Shown here one piece after another: positions 25,518 to 39,200 of a stretch of 64,000 nucleotides of DNA; within the stretch, counting starts at the first letter, position 1; every line of letters starts with the position of its first letter. The translations under genes and the position numbers were made by a program. The notes beneath the pieces were generated by a model. It had not been told where the DNA came from and did not search any database. It saw nothing but the letters and a program-made list of their open reading frames with translations. Source of the stretch: Rugalucina vietnamica (lineage: Eukaryota > Mollusca > Bivalvia > Lucinida > Lucinidae); contig OZ024870.1 of NCBI GenBank assembly GCA_964017185.1, forward strand, positions 54,624,312 to 54,688,311. The letters run 5' to 3'.

Positions 25518-27312
25518 GAAAACAAGTCTGTGCAATATATACCCCCTTAAACCCCACTTTCATATAGTAAAACTGGGGTTTGCAGGGGTATACCTATTTT
25601 TTAGCTCACCTGAGCCGTTAGGCTCACAAGGTGAGCTTATAGGATGGCCATGATCCGTCGTCCGTCGTCCGTCCGTCCACAATTTCAAAGATCTTCTCCT
25701 CTGAAACCGCTTGGCCAATCAAAGCCAAATTTTATATGAAGCATCAATAGGAAGGGGGAATCAATGTGTATATAAGAAATCCAGGTCACATGACCAAGAT
25801 GGCCGCCATGCCCATATATGGTAAAAACCCTTCAAAAATCTTCTTCTCCAGAACTGGTGGACCGATTTCAACGAAACTTGGCATGAAGCATCAATGGCTG
25901 AAGCACTACAATGTATATATAAATCATGACCCTGTGATGACCTTGACCTATTTTACAGCAAGGTCAACATAGGTCACCAATGCATTTGAATGGGGAAAGC
26001 TTTTAAAATGTCATTTAAAGTTAAAGTCTTGCAGGAAATGGGCAGTAGGACAGTAAATTAATGATTCTGAAAAAAATTGGACCCCAGGGGCTCATGTGCC
26101 CCCACCCCGGGGCAATATACATATCTCCATAATATTCAAACATCTTCTCCTCTGAAACCACTTGGCCAATCAAAGCCAAATTTTATGTGAAGCATTAATA
26201 GGAAGGGGTAACAAATATGTTGATAAAAAATCCAGGTCACACGACCAAGATGGCCGCCATGCCCATATAGGGTAAGAACCCTTCAAAAATCTTCTTCTCC
26301 AGAACCGGTTGACCGATTTCAGCGAAACTTGACATGAAGCATCGATGGCTCAAGCACTACAATGTGTATATAAATCATGACCCTGTGATGACCTTGACCT
26401 ATTTTACGGCAAGGTCAACATAGGTCGCCAATGCATTTGAATGGGGAAAACTTTTAAAATGTCATTTAAAGTGAAAGTCTTGCAGGAAATGGGAAGTAGG
26501 ACTGAATATTAATGACTCTGAAAAAATTGGACCCCAGGGGCTCATGTGCCCCCACCCCGGGGCAATATACATGTATATTTCCATAATATTCAAACGTCTT
26601 CTCCTCCGAAACCGCTTGGCCAATCAAAGCCAATTTTTATGTCATGCATCTATAAAATTGGGGAATCAATGTGTGTATAAATAATCTAGGTCACATGACA
26701 AAGATGGTCGCCATGCCCATATATGGTAAAAACCCATCAAAATTCTTCTTCTCTGAAACCAATAAACTGATTTCAAGGAAACTTGGCGTGAAGCATCGAT
26801 GGCTAAAGTACTCCAATGTATATATCCAATGTATATATAGATCAAGACCCTGTGATGACCTTGACCAAGTTTATGGCAAGGTCAACATGGGTTGCCTATG
26901 CATTTGAATTGGGAAAACTGTTAAAATGTCATTTGAAGGGAAATGCCAGGAGGAAATGGGCAAATGGACAGAATATTGTCTGAAGAAAGAAAATGGCCCA
27001 TGGGCTTCATCTGCCCCTGCACTGGAGTTAAATACCATAATATTCAAACATGTTTATTGGTATATGCAGCAGATCTCAGGTGAGCGTTTACAGGACCATT
27101 GGTCCTCTGGTCTTATTTTTGCTTCAAAACATAGATTGTGGGTACTCGTTAGAACCACCTGGCCGAGGCGGTTCTAACGGGCGAGGTGGTTCTAACGTGT
27201 ACCCACAATCTATGTTTTGAGCAAAAATAAAAAAAATATCAAGATTTTTCTGATGAAATTTTCATTTTTTACAACTAATAAAAATCTCTGTTTATTACAT
27301 GGGCAAATTTTC
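25518..27312 (-). mobile_element. TAGAACCGCC palindromic element split by a family 3 insertion
   Basis: The reverse complement of the 57111 copy occupies 25518-25602 and 27112-27312. The junctions CCTATTTTT and CTTATTTTTGC are contiguous in the uninterrupted copy. Confidence 0.8.
25603..27111 (+). mobile_element. Family 3 hairpin/tandem-core element, copy b (nested)
   Basis: AGCTCACCTGAGCCGTTAGG hairpin, GTCGTCCGTCCGTCC, three ~450-bp units, CTCAGGTGAGCG and the 3' palindrome AGGACCATTGGTCCT. Comparison with the empty site shows at most 1 bp of target duplication. Confidence 0.82.
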
Positions 27313-27651
27313 ATAATGTTTAGTTTAATTTGATTTTGAAAACACAGTAAAATTTGCTTTTTAATTTGCACAGTAAAAGGCAACAGTGGGGACCCTGATC
27401 TGGGTCTGAAGAGTTCTCCAACAGCAATAGTTAAAGGCTGTTGAACAATTTCACCCATCCTCAACTATGAGCAGAAGAAATATTTTAAATAAGTGTAAAA
27501 TTGTTCTGACATTTTCACATAGATCTTAATTTCAGATCTTAAAATGCTGTTTAGTTAAATGAATTAATTATTCATAGATCTGTTTATAATACACGATATA
27601 TACGAGACCAGGGTCATTCTACAGAAATTCTTCCAATATATGCTCCTTGAT

Positions 27652-27883
27652 GAGACGCATCATGAGAAAACAATGTTTTACATATGCGAAAATTAAGGTG
27701 CAGATCAGCTTCGTGATTACTGCGAAGCTGATCAGCCCCTATTTTTTCCCTACATGGATAGTACAATTCTACTTTCTATGTCCAAAACTTCCAGCCTCTA
27801 GCCATCTTTTGTGGCTGTACAGCCCATGGCTTCTATCAGACCTGGGCAGAAACCACAACATTGGTTTTCTGTTGACGCGGCTC
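27652..27883 (-). mobile_element. HP-MITE copy
   Basis: GAGACGCATCATGAGAAAAC...GTTGACGCGGCTC; hairpin AGCTTCGTGATTACTGCGAAGCT partly diverged. Confidence 0.82.
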
Positions 27884-27903
27884 AACTGTGTTTCATAATT
27901 CAG

Positions 27904-28377
27904 TTCTAAGAAAACGAATCTGGAAACTCGAAGAGGATGTAAAGACCCTTAAGGATGATTTAAGGAGGATGACCAAGAAGTGTAGGAGGCTGGAAGAAAA
28001 GTTCGATGAAAAGACAGCAAAAACAGAGGCCCCATGCACGAGCGCTCAATGAACCCAAAACCACACTTGTCACAATCAATCAAAGAAATAAAAGGGAAAA
28101 TACCTTTGGAAGGATTTGATGAAACGGAAACAGAATGTTTGGCTGAAAAAGACATTAATGCAATCGTCAGTGACAAGACAGATCCTGTAAAGAGATTTCA
28201 AGGCCTTTGCAAGGCAATATTTACTGAAGAGGAACTTAAGTTCTGCAGCCCAACGGGAAAAACAACTACCAAGTGTGGGGAAGGCCCCCTCTAGATAGGG
28301 GCAAACTGAAACAGTTGTTTGCCATTGCTGAACAGCATTTACAATTTATGACAAGGGAATGTCCCATAAAAATTTGA
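27904..28377 (+). pseudogene. Coiled-coil / BEN-like protein fragment, frameshifted
   Basis: After an AG acceptor-like site (ATAATTCAG) a frame encodes a charged coiled coil (LRKRIWKLEEDVKTLKDDLR) and stops at SAQ near 28050. An overlapping frame continues with IPLEGFDETETECLAEKD and AIFTEEELKFCSPTGK. A third continues PLDRGKLKQLFAIAEQHLQF to a stop at 28375-28377. The FTEEEL...S/C-x-x-G...LD-x-x-K-L pattern resembles BEN-like C-terminal regions found in many repeated animal genes; this is recalled, not searched. Two frameshifts make it a remnant. An HP-MITE ends 20 bp upstream. Confidence 0.4.
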
Positions 28378-28791
28378 GAATTTCCAAAAGGTTCTTAGAC
28401 GAAAGTGAACAACTGTTTTAGTTTGCCTTTATTAGCACTTGGTGAGTATTAGTATATAGGTAAGGATCCGGCGTCTGTCGTCCATCCATCTGTTCACTTA
28501 TTGATTATTGTTGTTTCAAAAGTTTAGTTCTTTGAAGTTTTCATATAAAGGTAAATGCACCTATAAAGCTTGTAGTTATTTATATTGTATTACCAGTGTT
28601 AACGAAAACCAAATTATGAAACTGAACTGTACTGTTAACGCCTTAACGGTCAGAGATCTCCACAAAAACAAAAATTACATTCAAATGTTCAGTCATGTTC
28701 ATCCAGATTAGTTATGTTCTCTATGAATATGTCATGAAAATCATAAGTTACAGTAAATTTTCATGAACGGCTTTCAAATGACAATGTTTTT
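28378..28791. other. Non-coding stretch
   Basis: AT-rich; a stray GGATCCGGCGTCTGTCGTCC fragment near 28465 resembles the microsatellite of family 3. Nothing else. Confidence 0.45.
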
Positions 28792-29247
28792 AGCTCACCT
28801 GAGCCGTTAGGCTCACAAGGTGAGCTTAAAGGATGGCCATGATCTGTCGTCGTACACCATTTTCAAAGATCTTCTCTGAAACCCCTTGGCCGATCAAAGC
28901 CAAATTTTATATGAAGCATCTATGGGAAGGGGGAACCAATGTGTTTATAAATAATCCAGGTCACATGACCAAGATGGCCACCACGCCGATATATGGTAAA
29001 AACCCTTCAAAATTCTTCTCCAGAACCGCTGGACCGATTTCAAAGAAACTTGGCATGAAGCATCGGGAACTGGAGTACTACAATGTGTTTATAAATTATG
29101 ACCTTTGGATGACCTTGACCTATTTTATGGGAAGGTCAACATAGGTCATGCATGCATTTGAATGGGGAAAATTGTTAAAATGTCATCTGAAAGGAAAAAA
29201 ATTGCAGGAAATGGGCAAATGGACTGAAGATATGTGATTCTGAAAAA
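28792..29247 (+). mobile_element. Family 3 element, copy c (3' truncated)
   Basis: Intact 5' hairpin AGCTCACCTGAGCCGTTAGG and one core unit; the 3' palindrome is missing. Confidence 0.75.
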
Positions 29248-29269
29248 ATCTGTAATTTGGTAGAAATTT

Positions 29270-29520
29270 CAATGATCAAATTGATCATACCAATGCATTT
29301 TTTTTCTGAAATTTTGCTGAAATACCAGTGCTATTTCACTGAAATTTCAGTGTGATTTTTGGTGAAATTTCACCGAAATTACAGTGATAAATTAGTCAAT
29401 ATTTTAGCAGAATTTCGGTGAAATTCTGCTGGAATTACACTGTAATTACAGTAATAATTTGGATGATATTTTAGCAGAATTTCAGTGAAATTATTTCAGT
29501 GAAATTCTACTGAAATTACT
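29270..29520. repeat. GAAATTTCAGTG-rich repeat
   Basis: GAAATTTCAGTG, GAAATTTCACCG and reverse-sense forms recur about every 12-25 bp, making overlapping small palindromes. Confidence 0.6.
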
Positions 29521-30255
29521 GCACCTTTTTCACCTGGGTGGAAACAAACTGGTAATACACAAAAGATAACTGGTAATACACTGGGAGTATACTGGAAACA
29601 AACTGGTAATACACTGGGAGACAACTGGTAACACACTGACAATAGACTGGTGTCAAATACTACATTCTGGTGACACTTGCAATAGACTAGAAGCAAACTG
29701 GTAATACACTGGAAGCCAGCTGGTAACATGATGGCAATACACTGGCAATAAACCTTTATGGATTTTTATTGCCAGTGTATTGCCAGACCCCTTTAATACC
29801 AGTCTATTACCGGATATCTACCAGCCCCAAAAAAAGCTGGCAATACTATGGTAATAGGCTGGAAAATACCAAATACAGTCTATTACCATAGTACTACCAG
29901 CCTATTGCCAGTTATCCAGCCTATTGCCAGACTGTTGCCAGACTATTGCCAGATTTTCCGCCTATTGCCAGCCTGTTGACAGTCTGTTACCAGCTAGTTA
30001 TAACTAAAATATATTTTTTGGAAAGATAAAAAACCTCAAGTTTTATCAACGACAGTCTATTACCAGTGTATTGCCAGCATATAACCAGCATCATCCAACC
30101 CTGGCAATAAACTGGTACATAACTGGCAACACTCTGGTAACAAGCTGGCAATCTGGTAATCATCTGACAATAATGTGGTAATACACTGGCAATAGATTGG
30201 CAATAAACTGGTAATAGACTGGTAATGGACTTGCAATGGACTGGTAATACACCTA
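29520..30255. repeat. ACTGGTAATAC minisatellite with inverted blocks
   Basis: Forward ACTGGTAATACACTGG blocks at 29545-29750 and 30100-30250; reverse TATTGCCAGTCTATTACCAG-type blocks at 29770-30095. The facing blocks could form one large hairpin. Confidence 0.75.
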
Positions 30256-30290
30256 ATTTTCATAAGGGATTAATCAAAGTTTACATCAAT

Positions 30291-31155
30291 TAGTATACAA
30301 CACAACAACACTATGCCTACATGTTACATAGTATACAACACAGCAACAATAGGCCTACATTTGACATAGTATACAACACAGCAACAATAGGCCTTCATTT
30401 GACATAGTATACAACACAGCAACAATAGGCCTACATGTGACATAGTATACAACACAGCAACAATAGGCCTACATTTGACATATTATACAACACAGCAACA
30501 ATAGGCCTACATTTGACATTGTATACAACACAGCAACAATAGGCCTACATGTTACATAGTATACAACACAGCAACAATAGGCCTTCATTTGACATAGTAT
30601 ACAACACAGCAACAATAGGCCTACATGTGACATAGTATACAACACAGCAACAATAGGCCTACATTTGACATATTATACAACACAGCAACAATAGGCCTAC
30701 ATTTGACATTGTATACAACACAGCAACAATAGGCCTACATGTTACATAGTATACAACACAGCAACAATAGGCCTACATTTGACATAGTATACAACACAGC
30801 AACAATAGGCCTTCATTTGACATAGTATACAACACAGCAACAATAGGCCTACATGTGACATAGTATACAACACAGCAACAATAGGCCTACATTTGACATA
30901 GTATACAACACAGCAACAATAGGCCTTCATTTGACATAGTATACAACACAGCAACAATAGGACTACATGTGACATAGTATACAACACAGCAACAATGGGC
31001 CTACATGTGACATAGTATACAACACAGCAACAATAGGTCTACATGTGACATAGTATACAACACAACAACAATAGGCCTACATGTGACATAGTAAATTACA
31101 CAACAACAATAGGCCTACATGTGGCATAGTATACAACACAGCAACAATAGGCCTA
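30291..31155. repeat. 38-bp satellite with higher-order structure
   Basis: About 23 units of TAGTATACAACACAGCAACA plus ATAGGCCTACATTTGACA. A five-unit block repeats exactly at 190 bp (GCCTTCATTT at 30391 and 30581). No spacers, so not CRISPR. Confidence 0.92.
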
Positions 31156-31309
31156 GTTTGTGTTCCCTTTCTTCTTGCTCAATATCTGAAAGACATTCTA
31201 TATTACCACTGAGTACATATGGTAGAGCCTAGGTACTCCCCATCATCTGCAATTGTAATGTAGGCAATCATGATTTAAAATGTAAACTATTGTTTTTGTT
31301 TTGCTACAG

Positions 31310-31451
31310 GATTCGAACGGAAACCAATGGTGGAGCATGGTGCCCCAAGACCCCCATCAGCAGGGACTCGTATGAGTATCTCCAGATTGACCTAGGCAGG
31401 CTCACAGTCATATCCATGGTAGAAATCCAGGGAAGATTTGGGAATGGCCAG
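31310..31451 (+). CDS. Ddr: DDR exon a: discoidin domain, N-terminal half (first exon seen)
   Basis: Encodes [24 protein letters not shown] and [11 protein letters not shown], which align with the GDGAWCP...EFLQIDL...TQGRHAGG stretch of DDR discoidin domains. The acceptor is TTGCTACAG and the donor CAG/GTAATG. The exon opens with the third base of a split codon, so an upstream exon must end in phase 2; family alignment predicts that codon is Arg. That exon, with the signal peptide, was not found in 1-31309. A 38-bp satellite ends about 150 bp upstream. Confidence 0.93.
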
Positions 31452-34400
31452 GTAATGCAATACACAATAAATAATAATCATTTTCATCTGTCTTTTAGAA
31501 ATGATCAAGGAGAGCATGGTGGCCTAGTGGTAAAGTAGACGACCAAATAGCGAGAGATTATGGGTTTGATAGTACCTTAACCTCTTCCTTGTTATGTCCT
31601 GTAAGTTCCCTGAAGTTCTCAAGGGCATATAATTAGAATTTTTCAACAATAAGGAGCAAAAATAGCCAGGTTTATATCTTGAAATGACAAAAAAAAGCCA
31701 TATTATTAGCTTATTTTATTTTTTTTACTTTACACATGTGCATACTATGAGTATAGGGTGGTACGTCTATGGTACTGGTTAACAACTTACATATAACACC
31801 CAGAAAGTGGTGGCTCCATCTCGATATGTCTGAAAAATTGTTGACCAGGATTTGAAGCCGTAAATAATTGAGCGGCCTCGTGGGAAAAACCAGCAATGTG
31901 GTTTCCGAACAGGTCCGACACAAACCGGCATGTACAAGCACAGAAAACAGCTAGAAGCTTGAAATTTCGGATTTAAGTAGAAGAGGAATTGTACTATCCG
32001 AGTAGCGAAAACAAAGGCGCTGATCAGCTTCGCAGTTACCGCGAAGCTGATCTGCGTCTTTGTTTTTGCCTATGCAGATTGTTGGTTTTCCCATGAGGCG
32101 GCTCAATTAAAAGTAATAGAACAAGAAATCACTATGGTTGAGATGATGGAACAATATGAACAATATGCAATAAATATTTGTATATCCCAACCTTAAAGAT
32201 TTTTACAGCATGATTTATGTTGAAAGATTTTCCTGTATGTTCAAAGTTTGATCTCTCTATCTAGAAACAGAATTTTTTCTCATTTACTTCTAATGAGAAA
32301 TTCTGTGAAAATAAACAGATTTTCATGATAACACTTTCAAAGATTTCCAGGAAGTTGCCATTTGAGCCGCGTCATGAGAAAACAGGGCTTTGGGGATTTT
32401 CGAACAGGTCGGACACAGTTCGGCCCGTGCAGTCAGAGAAGCAGGCTAGAGGCTTGAAATTTTGGATTTAAGAAGAAGAGGGATTGTACTACATGTATCT
32501 GTGTAGCGAAAACAAAGGCGCTGATCAGCTGTGCAGTAACTGCACAGCTGATATGGGCCTTTGTTTTCGCATAGGCGAAAATATGGTTTTCTCATGATGT
32601 GGCTCATTTGTTTTCTTCATAAACACAGACTAGATAATGAATGTGAAACAAAATTCCTAACTTATATTCTCCTAATTCCAGGTTTATTTGTATAAACTAC
32701 ATGTAAATTTCTTCTGCTTTTTTGCAACATAAAAAGAAACTTGTTCTAAACAGTGCTTGCACAGAAAGCATAACATCTGAACATATTACATTTAATAGAT
32801 CTTCAAAACAGAGAAGTTGGCATTGATGGTCAAATTTGGTATAGGCAACTTGTGAAACAAACTTATTACCTGCTTTGTCAGAGGGCAAGGTAACCAGAGG
32901 ACCAATGGTCCTGTAAACGCTCACCTGAGATCTGCTTCATATACCAATAAACATATTTGAATATTATGGTATTTAACAGATGAAGCCCTTGGGCCATTTT
33001 CTTTTTTCAGAATAATCAATATTCTGTCCATTTGTCAATTTCCTGCTGATTTTCCCCTTCAAATAACATTTTAAAAGCAGATGAGCCCCTGGGGTCCATT
33101 TTTTTTTTCAGAATCATTAAATTTCAGTCCTACTGCCCTTTCACTTAAAATGACATTGTAAAAGGTTTCCCCATTCAAATGCATTGACGACCTTGCCATA
33201 AAATAAGTCAAGGTCACCACAGGGTCATGTTTTATACATACATTATAGTACTTGAGTCATCCATACTTCATGCAAAGTTTCGTTGAAATCGGTTCACCGG
33301 TTCTGGAGAAGAAGATATTTTAAGGGTTTTTACCGTATATGGGCATGGCGGCCATCTTGGTCATGTGACCTAGATTATTTATATATACATTGGTTCCCAC
33401 TTCCTATAGATGCTTCATATAAAATTTGGCTTTGATTGGCCAAGTGGTTTCAGAGAAAAAAATCTTTGAAAAGTGTGTATGGACGACAGACCGGCCAAGG
33501 TCAAGAGATGACCTTGACCTAAATTAATCATATACCTTCATCTAATCCATTAGTTGTTTGCATCTACCACTTTTCAGATCTCAGGCTGCAATATTTTTCA
33601 AAAAATAGCTAATTTCCACTTTTCCCATTATAAGTCTATGGAAACTTAAAGTTACCATAGCAACCAGAGTTCTTATCCGACTGGAATAAAAAACACAAAT
33701 TATGTAGAGGCTACTGTCAGGAACAAGGAACATGCATAAAAAGTACAGGATTCATCCACTTGACAGTTTCTGAGGAGAAGATTTTTGAATGTTTTTTTCA
33801 AAATTTTGCCCTTTATGGGGCCCCAGCAACCAATCAAAATAAAGGATTAGGACAAAACTCGCAAGAAACGTCAAACACTACTCAATAAACATTTCTGCAA
33901 AAACAAAATTCAAATGTCTGCAATTTTAGCGGAAAAATAGCTGATTTCCACTTTTACCATTATAAGTCTATGGAAACTTTAAGTTGCCATAGCAACCAGA
34001 GTTCTTATCCGTCTGGAATAAAAAACACAAATTATGTAGAGGCCACTGTCAGGAACATGTATACAAAGTATAGGCTTCATCCCCTGACAGTTTCTGAGAA
34101 GAAGATTTTTGAATGTTTTTTCGAAATTTTGCCCTATATGGGGCCCCTGCAACCAATCAAAATGAAGGATTAGGACAAAAGTCACATGAAACGTAGAGGA
34201 CTACTCAATAAACATTTCTGCAAAAACAAAATTCAAATATCTCCAACAAGACAGCAAAAACTGGCAATTTTCACTTTTTTCCATTACAGCAAAAACTGGC
34301 AATTTTCACTTTTTTCCATTATAAGTCTATGGGAAGCATAAGTTGCCATAGCAACCAGAGTCCTTATCCGATCAAAACAAAAAACACAATTATTCTTTCC

Positions 34401-36232
34401 CCCTACCTGTAGATGGTGTATGTGTAATATGAGAACAATCGGCCCAGCGGTTTCAGAGAAGAAGATCTTTGAAATTGTGGACGACGACGGACAGACGACG
34501 GACGGACGCCGGAGCATGGGTATACTATAAGCTCACCTATGAGCCTTCGGCTCAGGTGAGCCAAAAATGTACTGTGTTTACCTATACAACTTATTAGTAT
34601 ATGGCTCAATGTTAGTTACTAGAATCTAGTTAACTATTACATGAAGTATAGAGAAAATCCTGCATCTCTATGGTAGTGTTCTAAAACTCTGTCAGAAATA
34701 TACAAAATGCCATGGCAACATCCAAATTGTCCTCTTAGAACAATCTTCAACCAATCAGACACTAGGAAATCAGGGACATCCTGTTTCCTGGATTTTTATT
34801 GGTCCAAATTGTTTACCAGCCTTCCACTTTGCAACACACTTCAGAACTTGTGTGTCTCTTTCATTTTTTTGTCCTCAAAACTTTGATGCTCTGATCAATC
34901 AAGCTATTTCCGTTTTATTTTCCATGGCAACTGTTAGCTATTTTCAACTGTATGACTTAATTGAGCTAGGCCAGATAATGAGTAAAAGTGTCTTTCATCA
35001 TTTTCGTGTATGCTGGGGTGGTACATGGGGATTCCTTAAAATTTGCAACACCCCAAGTTTCAGTTCTGTAACTGGCATCTTGAACTGAGAATACTTATTT
35101 GAAACCTAAAAGTTTCCTTTTCACATTCCACAGCCAGTTTGTTTGCATGTTGCTGCAGTCTCATTAAATTAGTTGAAAGATGACTTCACAATTTAGAAAT
35201 TTGCAATCAAACTTAAATTGTGTAAAATTAAGGCTGGTTTTAACAGATTGATGATGAAATAGACTAATTACCATGTAGTTCCTAAATTTTTGCCATTAAA
35301 TAGACCATAAAATTTGAACCATGAGCTTAAACATTAGGTGGGAATGATTGCCAAATAAGGCAACTGGACTCACTCTTTATTTAGTGATCAAGTCTCTTCA
35401 ACCAATGCAACCTTGGAATCATAGCATCATTTCGAAGTAGGTCACAGACTTTGCTATTGATTCACGGCAACCCACTGTTGATTCAGAAATTAATTTTTCA
35501 TGTTACATCATTTAGCAATTTCTAGAATTTCCAATCAAACTTAAAATTGCACAAAGAAGCTGTGATTTGATTGAAACAGCTCCAATTAGAGCAAGAACCC
35601 ATGTGATATATTGTCTGGGGTGGCGTGATGACGGAAATGTTGAAATAAATCCACCAGTGTGCTGCTGAGATGAGAGAATGATATGATCAGCATCGCACGA
35701 AGAAATCCATCTTTGTGATTCCGACCAGATCCGACACAAACTGGTCTGTGACACTCATAGAAGAGGGTTAGAAGCTTGAAAGTTAGGATTTAGGTAGAAG
35801 AGGAATAGTAGTAGCCTTCAGGCGAAAACAAAGATGCTGATCAGCTGTGCAGTTACTGCACAGCTGATCTGCATCTTTGTTTTTCGCATGTATCTGAAAA
35901 GCAGGTTTCAAGATGGGAGAGAGATAAGTCAGGGAGAAATCAGCTACTGCATGTTTTTGATTGCTTTTGATTGCAAAAACATTTGTCTCAAATGCACAGG
36001 CATTTTCCTTGTTTGATATTGAAGGTGAAATGGGATATCTCACAAGGGAGATAACCTATTTATGAATACACTGAAACTCCATTGTTTCCTCTGCTTAAAC
36101 TAGGTCACCTTGACCTACTTTGATGTTGTAAGACTAATATTTTGTGCAATACTGTAAGAAAACACCATTTTCATTTGTAAAAACAAACAAAAAAAATAAC
36201 AACAACAAAAAACAAACAACAAAGAAACACAC

Positions 36233-36263
<31 letters not shown>

Positions 36264-39200
36264 CAGCAGCTTTACAACATCCCAGTCAACAATTTTACAG
36301 TCATTTTGGGACAGAACCAGTCTGCCAACTCTGGACCTCTAGTTTCAGAGTCTGGCACTTTAACACCATGCCACCTAACCATCTTGTGTCTGACCTAATA
36401 GGATAAACTTTGAATTGGGTTTTTTGGTAACATGGCTCATTTTAAAGATGCAGTACTTCATTAACTCATGTAAGCCTGGGATCCTATAAATGGGACATAT
36501 GAAAACAGTATAGCCCCAGATGTGACGCCGCATATGCAGAACGTGGTGTCCCATCTGGGGCCATTCTGTTTGCTTAGATACAATTCATTAAAAAAGTGAA
36601 TAAAAATCGAAAACCAATCCTGGTTACCCTAAAAATGAAAGTGGACTCATTCAAATGAAAATAATAGGAAAATCCATTCGTCAAAAAGGGGTTTAGGTGC
36701 AGGATGTTTGTGCAATTACAATGCAATATTGTTGCCAACAAGAAATATCATCTTTCTCATAACATTCGAGCCGCCTCGTGGGAATACCAACAATGTAGTT
36801 TTTGAACAGGCCCAACACAAATCAGGCTGTACAAGCACAGAAGATGGCTAGAGACTGGAAATTTTGGATTAAGAAAGTAGAGGAATTGTACTATCCATAT
36901 TGCGAAAACAAAGGCGCTGATCGCCTATGCAGATTGTTGGTTTTCTCATGAGGTGGCTCATTTTTTGTCAAATCACAATAGCATCATCTTAACAAAGAAT
37001 GCTCATCAGTAAGAACGAATAAGTGAAATGTACGAGACAAGAATCTGTTGCGAAGTTAGAAGAGGGCATTAAGCCAGAGTGATTCTTACAAAACTATACA
37101 CAATTCAGGAGGCTCTTACATTAGGTGTTTCCTGAGGGATCCATGTTGTTGTTTTGTTGTATTTTTAAAAACTGGGCTGCTCTTCAGCATGCTTGTATTC
37201 GCTTAAACATGTAGTGTACATTTTATTCTTTGATCGACTTCTAACATTTTGAATTTCAAGCCCTCTGACTTTACAGACCAATCTTGGTTTGGTCTTAGGA
37301 AAGCCTTGAAAGAAATTTTTACCCATTATGAGGATCATTTCTCTGTCTAATGTCTTGGCTTCTATAAAAGCAACTTGGTGCCCTCAGCAAACAGTAGCTT
37401 TTGTATATTTATAAACAAACCAAGATATAAACATTCTTTCTTTTGATTAATACAAAAAACTCTGGTTCTTCAGAAAACCTGCATTCATTTGTGAGGAATG
37501 AAGATGCAAATCAGCTGAGCCACCATACCATGTAGGCCTATCTGCACCTTAATATATTTCTAGCACTTTATTTTCTGGTATATCATTACTCTGAAATACA
37601 AATGATATTGTAGATTAAGAATTCTTGCAGTTAGTTGTGCCTGGCCAAAAACAGGTTTTCTCATGACATGGCTGAAATTGTTTATGGAAGAATGGAAATA
37701 CTGAACCAGGGATTACTTGCTGCATGACCATCAAGTATTTAATGCTTGTTTGTGTACCATTATATCACATAGAACTGTATTTACTTTTACCTAGATACAA
37801 GATACAAGACTTAATTTGGCCAATTTTGGGCCCAGCAAGGGCAAGTATTACAGGAATAAGAGTAGAAGATTTATAGCCTAGTTGAATACTTCAAATGGAT
37901 CTGTGAAAAAAAATAAAATAAAAGATTATATAATCTGTGTTCTGCTGGCACATTCTGAGAAGTTTCATTCATAGTTTTGTTTTCGAGGTTTTGAGCTTTT
38001 AAGACAATATTAATCAGGAATGCTAAATGTTTTATACCCACACTGCAGATATTTTCATGGCATTTATTTACTGTTACAGACATGAAATGTTTGTTGGTTT
38101 GGAACTTTTTCTTCCTGCCAGCATTAAAAGCTTGGCCTTTTGTAGTTTATGACTTATAAAAGTTGATTTAGTAGCAGATATGAGATTTGCTTGTGATACA
38201 CAAATGTTTTTAGCATTTTGTTTGTGCTATTAACCCCCTTACAGAGCTTATCAATGCATTCTACTGCCCTAAAATCCATTAGAATGGAATTTCCAGGTAT
38301 TTTACTTATGGTAAATAAAACAAAGATAGGGAATCAATTTGGGTATGAAGATAATGGAAAAATGGTTTGTGAAAACTTTGATCCTCCTGTACAACATAAT
38401 CCTGACCATAAAGAATCCATTGATCATAATGGATCATAAAGGATCGGTTGCTGCATAAGATCAAAAAGGGTCCATTGTTTCCTAAGGGATGTAAAGGCCT
38501 CTTCAAGGGATGTAAAGGTCCCCTTTTAAAGTCATCACATGTATGAATTTAAGGCCTCTTCATGGGATGTAAAGGCCTCTTCATAGTGACCAAAATAATA
38601 CCAACTGAGCTGCATCTGTACGTGTCATCATTTGAAAAAATGCCATAAACATTAAGTTTGTTGTCATTAACAAAAATTTGTTAATTCATGTTTAGAAATG
38701 AACAAGAATTAGCTTTGTACAAAGGTTGATGGCATATTAACCATTCTGAGAAATATGCTGGTATTTTCAGGGTGTTACTCATTGTTTTTTATTTATTTTT
38801 TTACTTTTTTTTTAACAAAAGAAATTTCCTCTATTTAGAAAAGCATGTTATTGTTTTAACAAAGAATTGTTAAAGCATGGTTGTAGTTCAACAAGTATGG
38901 GCTTTCCACAATGGTTGGCATCTGTTTAATTTTAAGAATAATGTTAATATTTTCAGGGTCAAGAATACACTGAAGAGTTCCTGTTGGAGTACCAGAGAGA
39001 GGATGGGGGAGAGTGGATGAGATTCAGAAATAAAAGGGGGGAAGAGGTAATGAACATGTTATATAAAGTATTAGATAATAATAGAAAGACTGGGCATTGG
39101 TATAATTGAATTTAGATCCCAACCAAGACACCAGGCAGTTTAGGAAAAAACAATATAAGACACCACATGAATTTCAACAACTTGCATGAAGCGCAAGATG

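Noticed and set aside
28034-28294. Stand-alone 86-codon gene
   Set aside because: Coding similarity runs into other frames on both sides, so it is the middle of a broken gene rather than a complete one.
30742-30987. 81-codon minus-strand frame with repeated Cys-rich peptide
   Set aside because: It is the 38-bp satellite translated; the repeat alone explains it.
30291-31155. CRISPR-like array
   Set aside because: Repeats are directly adjacent, with no unique spacers, in an animal genome.
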